A stretch of 64,000 nucleotides of DNA, taken from Candidatus Hodarchaeota archaeon (GTDB lineage: Archaea > Asgardarchaeota > Heimdallarchaeia > Hodarchaeales > YT1-039). Location: positions 1 to 64,000 of the forward strand of contig JAEOTF010000166.1 of NCBI GenBank assembly GCA_016840025.1. The letters run 5' to 3'. Position 1 is the stretch's first letter; each line of letters opens with the position of its first letter. Under the pieces are notes generated by a model. The model ran no database searches, was not told where the DNA came from, and saw only the letters and a list, made by a program, of their open reading frames with translations. Shown piece after piece: positions 1-8,839 of the stretch. A program made the position numbers and the translations under genes.

Positions 1-346
1 GGGTAGTATCTCCATGTCGAACTTGAATTGTTACATCCACTATTTGCCCTATTTCTTGAATTCTTCGGTAGATATCTCGGTTTAAGGCCCTTAAAGGAGT
101 CACGTATAGAACTAAGATCCCCGAAGAGGGAAGGCGTCCCTCTTCTCGCCTCCTGATAATTGCATCTATCAGGGGAAGGAGAACAGCTTCCGTCTTTCCA
201 CTACCTGTTGGGGCAATTAAGAGACAATCATTTCCATCTTGGATTTTTGGAATGGCAAGACGTTGAATCTCGGTTGCAGTAGTAATCCCTTTGTTCTGTA
301 GGACGGGTTGTAGAAGCGGGTGAAAAGTAGCGAATAACTCATCCAT
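1..346 (-). CDS. Lhr-type DEAD/DEAH helicase, N-terminal part (runs off the window)
   Basis: Reading the minus strand from the ATG at 346 gives about 115 residues before the window ends. A Q-motif-like stretch (TATEIQRLAIP) is followed by a Walker A motif APTGSGKTEA, then a motif Ia TPLRALNRDI, and the fragment ends in VRHGDTT. The Walker A followed by PLRALN and RHGD is typical of the Lhr branch of superfamily 2 helicases, which act in nucleic-acid repair. Only the first RecA-like domain is visible, so the subfamily is inferred. The gene is divergent from nothing obvious; about 235 bases separate it from the ClC gene. Confidence 0.85.
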   Translation of the reverse strand, partial: MDELFATFHPLLQPVLQNKGITTATEIQRLAIPKIQDGNDCLLIAPTGSGKTEAVLLPLIDAIIRRREEGRLPSSGILVLYVTPLRALNRDIYRRIQEIGQIVDVTIQVRHGDTT

Positions 347-477
347 TTTGAGACTCTCTTGAAAACACTCGATTCTCCAAGAGAATTTAATATGATAAAA
401 CTTACTAATACTTTCCTTCAGTCTTCTTTCGATGCTTTTAAGGTCGGGTCAGGGGAAGTAGTGAGGGTTTTAGCGAT

Positions 478-540
478 GGGGAAAACGCAAAAAGAAAAAA
501 GACATACACAAAGAAGCATGAGTGAAATAACCAGTAGCAT
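478..540 (+). repeat. 63-bp repeat, copy 1
   Basis: This stretch shares an 18-base core (aaaacgcaaaaagaaaaa) and a similar following part (acacaa, catga, aaata) with 2698–2760 in the same orientation. The two copies flank the ClC gene. Copy 1 lies in the gap between the helicase and the ClC gene; no function is known. Confidence 0.6.
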
Positions 541-581
541 GAAAGATATTATATAGAGAATGATCTTCCTTAATCGAGCTT

Positions 582-2483
582 TTAGAATGTTAAAAGGTGT
601 TCTTCCGCTTCTTCCAAGATTTTAGAGGCTCGTTGATCCATATATACACCGGTAATGTCATGATGTGTAATCCATCCAATTAATTGAGGTTTATCTCCAC
701 ATCTCTCCACTACAGGAATCCGTGAAACATCCTTCCTCACCATCAGAGCAATGGCATGGGCTAAAGTCGCATCCGGATCAACACAAATCAATTCACGTTT
801 CTTGGCTTCTACTATATCTCCAACTACCCAATCTTCGGGACCAAATGTGTGAAGTGCTTTTTCAACATCTGCTACTGTAATTACACCAATAAAATCTTCC
901 CCATTAAAGACGGGATAACCTTCATGTTTACTTGAGAGAAAATGATCCAGTACCGTCTCCAACCGTGTCTTAATATCTACTATAATTAATTTATCTCTAG
1001 GAACCATGACTTGAGATACTTTAATTGTATCAAGAACTTCTGTATCGGGTTTCGCAATGGTAGCTCCTCGTCGTAGTAATTTACGAATATAAATGTCATT
1101 AGATTCTAATCTCTGTGAGACTAGCATCCCCGAGGTAACCGCTAGCATTAAGGGAACAAAGAGTAAATAATCACCCGTCATTTCGGCAGTCATAATAATT
1201 GCAGTGAATGGAGCCCGTCCTGTTCCCCCAAAAAAAGCAGCCATCCCCAATAGTGCGAAAACTGCCACCGCTTCGGAAACACCGAGAATTTCATTTACAA
1301 AAAGCCCAAATAGTCCTCCAAGCATCACCCCAATAAATAAAGTAGGTGCAAAAACACCCCCTGAACCTCCTGTCCCAATAGTGAAGATCGTAGCAATCAC
1401 CTTGAGAAGTAAGAGGGTGGCAAGGGTTAAGAAGATTATAAAGAAGGTTCTTTCCTTAGTGATCCTAGTTAAATCACCATTAAACACTGCTGTCATAGGA
1501 GCATAAAGACGTCCCATTATGGTATAGTTTTCCCAATCTTCCACAGACAGATAAGTTAAGAGAAGAATTACACCTACAAACAGTCCACCAATGGCAGCTT
1601 GAGAGAAATCGGGGATTCGCAGCTTTTTAAATGTTGTTTCAATCATATCTTCTGATTTATAGAAGAATTTAATCCAAATAGCTGATGCAAGACCTGCTAG
1701 AATCCCAATGAGGATGAAAAAAGGAATTAAAGTAGGATCATGATATTCTAACTGGGGAAAGTTGACAAAAGCGATTTCATCACCCAAGAGTAACTGTCCA
1801 ATAACTGTACCTACAACAGAGGCAATAATAATCGGAATAAAAACACTAATAGAAGCATCTCGCATGACAACTTCAAAGGAAAAAAGAGCACCTCCAATAG
1901 GAGCATTAAAGGTAGCTGAGATTCCCGCTGCAACTCCACTCACCACTAAAGTGCGGGTTTCTCGTGGATTTAGATTCATTTTTTGTCCTATGAAAGAGGC
2001 AAAACCTGCTCCGATCTGTGCAATTGGCCCTTCTCGTCCTGCCGATCCACCTGACCCCAATGTCCCTGCAGAGGCAAGAATTTTCACGAAAGGTACTCTT
2101 AAATTCATTTTTCCATTATGAAGAGCTACCGCCTCTAAAACTTCTGGAACACCATGCCCTCTGGTTTCTTTAGATACTTTAGAGGTTAATATTCCCACAA
2201 CTAGACCGCCAAGAACAGGAGCTAACAAAAAAGGTAACCAATCCAAGTCTGTAAACCCATTTTCTCTAAGAACTCGTTGAGGTAGCACAAACAGTAGTTC
2301 AAAAATGAAATTTATGGCAATACGAAATACCCACGAACCCAACCCACCAATAACCCCCACAAAAAAGGAAAGAATGTTTAACCGCATGAGGGGAGTCATT
2401 GAATAGAAACGTACGATAAGAACCTGCTTTAGCTTTAAAGGTGCCATTTTCCATGAGTTAGTTTCCTGTATAGTGTGATTCAT
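582..2483 (-). CDS. ClC-family chloride channel/transporter with C-terminal CBS pair
   Basis: This 633-residue integral membrane protein carries the ClC selectivity-filter motifs: GHGVP near residue 110, GREGP near 149–153 with the gating glutamate at about 151, and GGSGGVFAPT in the second half. A tyrosine in GDYLLFVP matches the central gate tyrosine. Two CBS domains, which usually bind adenine nucleotides, fill roughly residues 487–612. At the position of the internal proton glutamate of ClC exchangers (E203 in the E. coli protein) the motif reads FSFEVVM, with valine. Valine there is typical of passive channels rather than H+/Cl- exchangers, so a channel is the better guess. The gene stands alone; its start at 2483 precedes a hydrophilic leader before the first helix. 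Confidence 0.93.
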   Translation of the reverse strand: MNHTIQETNSWKMAPLKLKQVLIVRFYSMTPLMRLNILSFFVGVIGGLGSWVFRIAINFIFELLFVLPQRVLRENGFTDLDWLPFLLAPVLGGLVVGILTSKVSKETRGHGVPEVLEAVALHNGKMNLRVPFVKILASAGTLGSGGSAGREGPIAQIGAGFASFIGQKMNLNPRETRTLVVSGVAAGISATFNAPIGGALFSFEVVMRDASISVFIPIIIASVVGTVIGQLLLGDEIAFVNFPQLEYHDPTLIPFFILIGILAGLASAIWIKFFYKSEDMIETTFKKLRIPDFSQAAIGGLFVGVILLLTYLSVEDWENYTIMGRLYAPMTAVFNGDLTRITKERTFFIIFLTLATLLLLKVIATIFTIGTGGSGGVFAPTLFIGVMLGGLFGLFVNEILGVSEAVAVFALLGMAAFFGGTGRAPFTAIIMTAEMTGDYLLFVPLMLAVTSGMLVSQRLESNDIYIRKLLRRGATIAKPDTEVLDTIKVSQVMVPRDKLIIVDIKTRLETVLDHFLSSKHEGYPVFNGEDFIGVITVADVEKALHTFGPEDWVVGDIVEAKKRELICVDPDATLAHAIALMVRKDVSRIPVVERCGDKPQLIGWITHHDITGVYMDQRASKILEEAEEHLLTF

Positions 2484-2697
2484 ACTCCATCAGATCACAG
2501 AGAATTTATAATTCGTCCATTTATTTATTTTAAACTGATTTTTATAGGAGAGAATTCGGTAAGTAGAATCCTCCATTAATTAAGTTCTACGGATGTGGAG
2601 AAACGTTTTCTACAGCGAATTTATACGCCTTATTGGTAGTGAGAAATTTTATGATAGAGGCTTAACCACATACATTAAATCCAAGACTTTAAGATAA

Positions 2698-2760
2698 GGG
2701 GGAAAACGCAAAAAGAAAAAGGGTTTACACAAAAAAACATGAATAAAATAGCTGGTGGCT
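2698..2760 (+). repeat. 63-bp repeat, copy 2
   Basis: This is the second copy of the element at 478–540, about 75–80% identical by eye. It ends about eight bases before the ATG of the saccharopine-dehydrogenase-like gene, so it may lie in that gene's leader. Confidence 0.6.
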
Positions 2761-2768
2761 GATCCATT

Positions 2769-3941
2769 ATGAAAGTGTTACTACTCGGTGTCGGTATGCA
2801 GGGTAAAGCTGCCTTATACGATCTTGTAAACAGTCAACCTGTTCATGAAGTCATTGCAGCGGATAAGGATCTTGATTCACTTAAAACCTACGTTAAAAGC
2901 AAACAAATCAATTCTAAAGTGCGCTGTGAGTATATTGATGCCAATAACATAGATAATATTCATGCATTAATGGCGGAAGAACCTGATGTTGTTATTGATT
3001 TGTTACCGATAGATTTTGTGGATAATATTGCCACCGCTGTTGTCAACCATGGTATTCATCTAATAAACACGGTTTCTGTAACACCGCGAATGAAAGAACT
3101 AGCAGCCGAAGCTAAGGTCAAAAACATCACGATCCTTCCCGAATTCGGTCTTGACCCCGGGATTGATCTGGTCCTACTAGGAGAAGCAGTAAGAAAATTC
3201 GACAGGGTCACCTCGATCAAATGTTATGGCGCAGGTCTTCCCGAACCAGAGGCTTCCGATAATCCGATAAGATACAAGGTCACTTGGACATTTGAAGGAG
3301 TTCTTAAAACATATTTGCGAGGCGGGCGGATCATCCAAGACGGCAAGACCATAGAAATCAAACCCACAGATATCTTTCATCCAACAAACGTTCACGAACT
3401 TGAAATCCAAGGTTTAGGGAAGTTAGAAGCTTTTCCAAATGGTGATGCCTTGAGATATTTGGAGCCATTGGGTCTTAAAGGGGTAGATCTGCAACACATG
3501 GGGCGTTACACCTTACGGTATCCTGGACATGTGTCCTTTTGGAAGAAGATGGTAGATCTCCACCTTCTTGATGATGAACCAGTCACCGTTAATGGAGCGG
3601 AAGTTGATCGGAAACGATTCCTTGCCTCTGTCATTGAGCCGCATATTAGGCTAGGAGAAGAGGAACGTGATTTAGCACTCGTTAGAATAGAGGTTACAGG
3701 GATGATCAATGGGCAAGAGAAACACATTATCTATCAAGTCATTGATAAACGGGACTTACAATCAGGTTTAACCGGTATGAACAGAACAGTGGGGTTTACG
3801 GCGTCAATAGGGGCCCAACTAATTGGAACAAATAAAATAACTCAACGGGGTTTGCTTTCACCCGTCAAAGATATATCTTATGAGATTTTTGAAGAAGAGC
3901 TTACAAAACGGGGTATTTCAATAGAAAAAATTAACGAATAG
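2769..3941 (+). CDS. Saccharopine dehydrogenase-like NAD(P)-dependent oxidoreductase
   Basis: The 390-residue protein opens with a Rossmann strand and a LLGVGMQGKAAL dinucleotide-binding loop. It continues with the DADNID-like second strand region and the PEFGLDPGID segment found in the saccharopine dehydrogenase/homospermidine synthase fold. Members of this family act on saccharopine or carboxynorspermidine-type amino acids, usually in lysine metabolism. No lysine-pathway neighbour is present, so the substrate cannot be assigned. Length is normal for the archaeal family. The gene is transcribed divergently from the ClC gene and carries the repeat copy 2 just upstream of its ATG. Confidence 0.85.
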   Translation: MKVLLLGVGMQGKAALYDLVNSQPVHEVIAADKDLDSLKTYVKSKQINSKVRCEYIDANNIDNIHALMAEEPDVVIDLLPIDFVDNIATAVVNHGIHLINTVSVTPRMKELAAEAKVKNITILPEFGLDPGIDLVLLGEAVRKFDRVTSIKCYGAGLPEPEASDNPIRYKVTWTFEGVLKTYLRGGRIIQDGKTIEIKPTDIFHPTNVHELEIQGLGKLEAFPNGDALRYLEPLGLKGVDLQHMGRYTLRYPGHVSFWKKMVDLHLLDDEPVTVNGAEVDRKRFLASVIEPHIRLGEEERDLALVRIEVTGMINGQEKHIIYQVIDKRDLQSGLTGMNRTVGFTASIGAQLIGTNKITQRGLLSPVKDISYEIFEEELTKRGISIEKINE

Positions 3942-4077
3942 AAAAAAAGCGATTCTTCAACTAAAAATAATAAAGAAATGAAAGCCTTAATTTAATATTA
4001 TAATTTCAGTTTATACAAAGTAGGTAAAATTTTAGATACGTTTAAATGATTGTAGAATCATTATTTGAGTGATAACT

Positions 4078-4368
4078 ATGTCTAAAGTTAAGATTATGGG
4101 GGAAACAAGCATAGAAAAGGAAAAAATAGAAAAACAAATAACTGAACTCATCAAAGGAAGGCTAAGAATTATTAAAAGAGACCTTGCCTCAATTGAGGGG
4201 GAGATTAATTATTTTAGCAAAAAATATACTTTAACTAATGAGGATTTTTTGTCAAAGTTTGAAGGGGGAACTCTTGGTGATGATGAAGACTATTTCATCT
4301 GGAAAGGGGTTATTAATATGAAAAATGCCTTATTGGAGGAACAAACACTCCTGAGGGAAGCTTTGTGA
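4078..4368 (+). CDS. Putative antitoxin of a TumA/TumE-like toxin–antitoxin pair
   Basis: This is a small charged helical protein (96 residues from the ATG at 4078; an in-frame GTG at 4069 would add three). The sequence is rich in Lys and Glu and contains a LSKFEGGTLGDDEDYFIWKG segment typical of the small partner genes encoded just before DUF6516/TumE-like toxins. Its stop codon touches the start of the downstream broken toxin reading frame. Function is inferred mainly from that context: it would neutralise the toxin by binding it. Because the toxin is disrupted, this gene may be a relic. Confidence 0.6.
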   Translation: MSKVKIMGETSIEKEKIEKQITELIKGRLRIIKRDLASIEGEINYFSKKYTLTNEDFLSKFEGGTLGDDEDYFIWKGVINMKNALLEEQTLLREAL

Positions 4369-4738
4369 ATATTTATCCCCTAAAGTTCAGCAATATTTTG
4401 ATACGCTAAAGAATTTGCTTACATTGCATCCGCTTGTTTTAAATTATTCAATAGAACGAGAATGGATAAGCGCACAAGAAGGATTTATTTCTATTAGTAT
4501 TGATTCAATAAAATCTTACTAACTGAGAGTTTTTGAATACTATAATATTAATTCAGGAGTCATTGATTATCGTTATCACTTGATGGACAGTAATAATGTC
4601 TTTATTGCAAGATGGGATAATACACCACATCACCCAGAGTTGAAGTCCTTCCCCCATCATTTTCATACAAGGAAGGGAGTCCAAGAAGCAAAACAACCAA
4701 CATTAGCGGAAATTCTAGATTTAATTGACACGTTCTAA
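4364..4738 (+). pseudogene. Broken TumE-like (DUF6516) toxin
   Basis: In one frame, 4364–4738 reads as a nearly complete TumE-like protein, with VQQYFDTLKNLLTLHPLV near the start. Its hallmark second half contains DYRYHLMD, RWDNTPHHPEL and SFPHHFHT. A TAA stop interrupts the frame at 4520–4522 and no ATG, GTG or TTG begins the frame at its left end. The remaining sequence has no frameshift, so inactivation looks recent or the gene is under weak decay. It follows the putative antitoxin directly. A sequencing error at the single stop is possible but would not supply a start codon. Confidence 0.85.
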
Positions 4739-4837
4739 GAAAGAGAGATTTGAAAAACCAAATAGAGAGAAAGACCCGCTTTCCAAAATAGAAAAATCCC
4801 CTTATCAAGTTGAAAATAATTAAGATATAACGGATCA

Positions 4838-5227
4838 TTAATCATACTGAGGTTTTCCATCAAATTTTGATAGATCAATAATCGGAATTTTGTTCCCATT
4901 GGGATCAAGAAGAACCGCATACTTCCCACATCGGACTTCGATTGGTTCTAAATCGATCTGATAGCCTTTATTTCGATACCAGCTGCAAAAAATATCCACA
5001 TTCTCCACTAAGTAACTTGGGTTAGGGTTAGGTAAGGACGTATCGGTGTGTAAGACAATCTCAACCTCACTTTCTGGAAACTTTAAGCCTATCATCCTAT
5101 TTTTAGCGTCACTCCAAGCTTGATGTAACCCCAAAATATCCCTATAAAATCCTGCTGACTTTTCAAGGTCATTTGTATAATACATTATGCAATCGATTTT
5201 CAAAAGGCGATTCGCCAAATAAACCAC
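4838..5227 (-). CDS. VOC/glyoxalase-superfamily protein
   Basis: This 129-residue protein has the beta-alpha-beta-beta-beta VOC pattern. It starts with KIDCIMYYTNDLEKSAGFYRD, continues through a GLKFPESEVEIVLHTD strand pair and ends with YAVLLDPNGNKIPIIDLS. The family includes glyoxalase I, dioxygenases and fosfomycin-modifying enzymes that bind a divalent metal. An HxE-type metal set is not fully evident, so the substrate is unknown. It is a single-domain member of normal length. It sits alone between the toxin remnant and the MCM fragment. Confidence 0.8.
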   Translation of the reverse strand: MVYLANRLLKIDCIMYYTNDLEKSAGFYRDILGLHQAWSDAKNRMIGLKFPESEVEIVLHTDTSLPNPNPSYLVENVDIFCSWYRNKGYQIDLEPIEVRCGKYAVLLDPNGNKIPIIDLSKFDGKPQYD

Positions 5228-5326
5228 CTTCTACAAAGGTAAGTAAAGTTATGAAATCAGCTCTTAATTGTATACAAAATAAATCATCGCTACATACAGC
5301 AAACGAGGCACTAAATACTATTTTTG

Positions 5327-5602
5327 TTAGATCTTTTTGACCCAGCCTTCCTCCGGCTCATACAGGAGTCCATCACGCTTCATATCCTCAATAACCTTTA
5401 AAACGTCCCGTTCATCAAGACCTTGGCCTTCGGCTTCCTTAACGATGTCCACGATCTTGCCTCCTTCTTCGCTGCGCTTCTCCACTTGATAAACAATCTC
5501 TTCAGTGCGGACGATTCGGGAACGGGTACGGGTGCTCTGACCTGTCATGAAGCGATCGACGTCTCTAGCGCCTGTTTCAAGATCACGGCCGAGTTGATTC
5601 AT
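5327..5602 (-). CDS. Free-standing duplicate of the MCM C-terminal winged-helix region
   Basis: These 91 residues match the last 91 residues of the MCM gene at 8840–10903 with about five substitutions and no gap. The copy has an intact frame beginning at a methionine that is internal in MCM. DNA identity starts about four bases before this ATG and stops just past the stop codon, so only the tail was copied. It contains the winged helix that follows the AAA+ core, without any ATPase part. It may be a dead fragment, or a small protein that competes with the MCM tail. Both copies have the same orientation, about 3.5 kb apart. Confidence 0.8.
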   Translation of the reverse strand: MNQLGRDLETGARDVDRFMTGQSTRTRSRIVRTEEIVYQVEKRSEEGGKIVDIVKEAEGQGLDERDVLKVIEDMKRDGLLYEPEEGWVKKI

Positions 5603-5814
5603 ACAATAGTTGGCCTTTAAGAATAGAATGAGTATAATCTACCGGTTTTATGGCGACATACTGGCTTATGTCGGGAGAATTATCTAAAGGAGTTTAATTG
5701 AGAAGTTCAGACCTTTAAAAAGGAAAAGAAACAAAAGAGGGTAAATACCGAAACTCCAAACCTTGCAAAACTTGGACATGCGTGAAAACATGGCCCAATT
5801 TTTCCACGATTAGT

Positions 5815-6100
5815 GTCAGCCCGTTTCGGGGGGTTGCCCCACACACATATAGCACGTGGGGATGACAGATGTTCCCATCTGTCCAATCTTCTTGCAGATA
5901 GGTTCTTTGGCCTTAACCAATTTTGTGTTGGCGTGCACTTAAGCCTCTAGCCCAACTCTATCTTTTTGAGTGCAACAAGACCGGAATCTCGGTTGCTGTC
6001 CGTGTCGTCGAGTTCTTTAATTCGTCCCACCCATCCCTTACGCCTTTAGCGAGGCGTACCTGTTTGGGCTAAGACGATGTAAAGTCCTGAGTTGTTCAAG
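5815..6100 (-). ncRNA. Candidate structured RNA of unknown family
   Basis: This stretch is clearly richer in G+C than surrounding gaps and has no ORF. Strong hairpins include an 8-bp stem at 5864–5883 whose loop reads GGAA (a GNRA tetraloop) only on the minus strand. Others are a 6-bp stem at 6040–6057, a 6-bp stem at 5837–5861 and an interrupted stem at 5972–5996. The GNRA loop suggests a minus-strand transcript ending near the T-rich stretch around 5720. I looked for the conserved cores of RNase P RNA and of SRP RNA helix 8 and could not place either convincingly. Confidence 0.5.
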
Positions 6101-6264
6101 GAGGTGAACCTTCTTAATCATTTGGCGGAGTGAAGTAAAAGTGAAAAAGAAGGAGGGTCCCCGCCCCTTTAAGTGTGAATGTCCAAGATTTTCTCACTTT
6201 GCGGGAACTGCTAAAGAAGTTTAAAAAGACGTTTTGGGTAAAGGGGAGGCAAAGAACGTACCAC

Positions 6265-6395
6265 TAAGAAGAGACGCAAAAAAAATTAAAAACACCCTTG
6301 TGAGTTTGTGGTCTGCGTCTCATACCTAGGTTTTAAAACTCCCTTCATTTTGGAAAGAGGTACTCTCTGAGGAAAGAGGTACGGGACGCAGATTT
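6265..6395. other. Mutually exclusive pairing segments (possible RNA switch or second structured RNA)
   Basis: The segment tgcgtctc at 6314–6321 can pair with gagacgca at 6271–6278 or, as ctgcgtc, with gacgcag at 6385–6391, but not with both. The second pairing is extended by tacct/aggta. A short repeat (aaagaggtac) occurs twice between the arms. The pattern could be a switch or simply overlapping inverted repeats; strand and function are unknown. No ORF covers it. Confidence 0.35.
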
Positions 6396-6477
6396 CCACC
6401 TCAAGACCTTTCTTTGCAGCTGATTTTTCTGTATTCATTTTTTGAACCTTTAAAGACGGATACATGGTCTGAATATG

Positions 6478-6762
6478 TTAACTCAATTGATGAGGATAAG
6501 AACCAGAATTTCCAAGTGTTTCATAGGTTGAACAGGCTATACAAGAGGAAATGATATCTCCTCTCTTGCAACAGACAGAAAGATGACCTTCATATTGGGA
6601 GAATCGGCAATCTTCAACGACTTCATGAGATGGTTCATATTCTGGAACCTTCAGTTGAAAAAAAGCGCATTCTGCGGGACATCCTTCAGGAACCATTTTT
6701 AAAACAGTGCAATAATTAAATGCCGAGTAATATTGACAGTTTGATGATTTACTTTCATTCAT
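6478..6762 (-). CDS. Small cysteine-rich protein, unknown
   Basis: The 94-residue protein has about ten cysteines, including CPAEC near residue 28, CCKRGD near 64 and CIAC near 75. The spacing suggests one or two metal sites (zinc or iron–sulfur), but no named family is recognised. It has no membrane segment. It lies between the structured non-coding stretch and the divergent 488-residue gene and has an ordinary ATG start. Confidence 0.5.
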   Translation of the reverse strand: MNESKSSNCQYYSAFNYCTVLKMVPEGCPAECAFFQLKVPEYEPSHEVVEDCRFSQYEGHLSVCCKRGDIISSCIACSTYETLGNSGSYPHQLS

Positions 6763-6928
6763 GCCAATTCAAGCTTCCAAAGAAATATTGGTTTCAATCA
6801 TGATTCTTTATATCGCTTTATAAAGGTCTAAAGAAGTTTATTTGATTCCCTTAATATTAAAAAATAAGATGATGTACATGAGATAAGTTCTGAAAAGTTA
6901 CCTAAATTTTTGCGTAGTAGCTACTACC

Positions 6929-8395
6929 ATGTTTGGTGAATATATTCGTATGCGCGCAGATAAAAGAGCCTTAAAGTTTAGAGAAGTGATTTGGACTTTC
7001 ACCACTACGGTTTTACCCAAAATTCCACCGATTCTTCAGCCTTCAGTAGCAGACATTGCGTGGATTATATTAAACCACTATTTTACACCAGCTGATAATG
7101 AAGAATTGTATTTTAAATATGAAAAAATTTGGAAAAACCGACCTATCGAACCAAATAATCATGTAGAGTTATTAGCAATCTGTGCATGGAAGATGCGCCT
7201 CTATCTCACCTACAATCAACCAGAAATGGCATTTAAATTATTTCAACAGGTAACTAAAACAATCCTTCACAAAGGAGATACTTTGGACTCTGAATTGGAA
7301 GCATGTTGTCTGCCAACATCCGAAAGATTTCCCTTACCAAAAATCCCAGATACTGATATTTCGCTACTTTTTGATCTTGGTGAGACCTTTAAACAGGCAA
7401 AAGAAAATCTAACACTTAGGTCTATCACAAGAAAGATGAATATTTCACTAGAGAACCTAAAAACTCATTTAAATAAGTTAGAAATGGTTTTTGGAAATAT
7501 GGTAGCTTTTGAAGCGTTTGGACTATATTGGCTGAGAGCAGAGGTTGAGATTGACTCTAATCATAGTGTTCAACCATTGATAGAGCGATTCAAACCCTTA
7601 GCTTACCGTTGTGAAGTACATAGCCCACTTGTGAAATCACATGAAGTCTATGACAACGATAGTACGCGTTTTTCTGTAGAATTTGCCTATCCAATTGATC
7701 AAACACACGTCTTATTCGAATGGGCGATTCAGAATAAAATTAAATTATTCCGTAGAGTAAAAGAGATGCTCTATCAGAATTTTAATGTGCTCTATAGAGA
7801 TCCCTGGCATCCTATGGATATTATACCCTCAAGAAACGCATTTCTAATAACATTTACGCATGATCTAAATAGGATTGCGTTAAATAAGCGACTTCTTCAG
7901 ATTATAGAGGTTTATCAAAAACTTAGAATATTTTCCAAAGGCAATGAAGGAGATGTAGCAGATTGCTTGCTCCCATTTCACAAACTAGGGGCGTATCTCA
8001 AAATGGATGTAGCAACAGTCTATCAAGAGGCACCTACTCTCTTTCAAAAGCAAATTTTAGTCCCCTATTTTTATAGTAGCTTCCTTGGTTATACTCCTGA
8101 AAAGGTTATAGAAGGGAATGAATCTATTCTTCATGATGAAGCAAAAGGTTACCTATATGCCCGTAGCGAAGCAATCCAGCCCTTCATTAAAGAAAAAAAC
8201 TCTTGGGATGACAAAATATTTCGCTTATATGTTCCAGAGATTTTACCTAGACTACATGAATTGTATGGATTCAGGACGCTTAAACGGGTTTATTGGGACG
8301 TCCCACCTTGCTTTGTTCAAGTTAAACGATATGATATGAAAAGATCATGTTGGCAATATCCAAAACTTCCTAGCTTTCGAGACCCATTAAGTTAG
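6929..8395 (+). CDS. Hypothetical protein, 488 aa
   Basis: I do not recognise this protein. It is soluble, mostly helical by composition, and rich in aromatic and basic residues. Around residues 135–190 a segment (SITRKMNISLENLKTHLNKLE) looks like a helix-turn-helix, and a second possible one lies near residues 345–375 (LGAYLKMDVATVYQEA). This suggests a nucleic-acid-associated role, but no catalytic motif is visible. It is transcribed alone and convergently with the mcm operon, separated from it by about 440 non-coding bases. Confidence 0.7.
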   Translation: MFGEYIRMRADKRALKFREVIWTFTTTVLPKIPPILQPSVADIAWIILNHYFTPADNEELYFKYEKIWKNRPIEPNNHVELLAICAWKMRLYLTYNQPEMAFKLFQQVTKTILHKGDTLDSELEACCLPTSERFPLPKIPDTDISLLFDLGETFKQAKENLTLRSITRKMNISLENLKTHLNKLEMVFGNMVAFEAFGLYWLRAEVEIDSNHSVQPLIERFKPLAYRCEVHSPLVKSHEVYDNDSTRFSVEFAYPIDQTHVLFEWAIQNKIKLFRRVKEMLYQNFNVLYRDPWHPMDIIPSRNAFLITFTHDLNRIALNKRLLQIIEVYQKLRIFSKGNEGDVADCLLPFHKLGAYLKMDVATVYQEAPTLFQKQILVPYFYSSFLGYTPEKVIEGNESILHDEAKGYLYARSEAIQPFIKEKNSWDDKIFRLYVPEILPRLHELYGFRTLKRVYWDVPPCFVQVKRYDMKRSCWQYPKLPSFRDPLS

Positions 8396-8839
8396 AGCTA
8401 CAATATCAATAGAAGTACATTAAAAGCATAAAAAACGAGTAAATCAAAGAAAAAAAGGGGTATAACAAGGAAAAGAGGAAATACGGAGATTTTTCCTTAT
8501 TGTTTTGGAGGACCACCGGGGTAATTTGGGGGTAATCTCATAATCTAACACCAATATATAGTTTTTAAAGTAGAGCAGAACTATAGTAAAGTGTTAGATG
8601 GAACATTTAAGTTCCAAAAAGTGACGAAGGAAAACAGCGCCTATAATGTAACTATAAGCAACTTATAAACTACTAAAATGGAAACAGGGAAGACAGTTAA
8701 GTGAAAGTGATATAACTTCAACGTGAGAGCGGAAAAATTCATAAATCCTCGATTTAAGCCATCTTAATCTCCCATAGGGGTTTATATATGAGAAGATGCT
8801 TGATATACCCTAAAAAAGATGTGAGATGTTATTTTAGGA
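8396..8839. other. Intergenic region, nothing assigned
   Basis: This AT-rich gap lies between the 3' ends of two convergent genes. A TATA-like run (tttatatatgag) lies near 8780–8792, but no ORF, tRNA or strong hairpin is apparent. Confidence 0.5.

Noticed and set aside
359..556. 65-codon frame left of the ClC gene
   Set aside because: It overlaps the repeat copy 1, has no recognisable sequence, and the repeat explains its composition.
6001..6060. rRNA fragment (words resembling a 23S rRNA segment on the minus strand)
   Set aside because: The match is limited to a dozen bases (ttaaagaactcg) and the flanks do not follow rRNA.
5815..6100. Assignment of the structured region to RNase P RNA or SRP RNA
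   Set aside because: The conserved RNase P core (gaggaaagtcc and its partner) and the SRP helix 8 core (ccggaaggnagcag) are not found on either strand.
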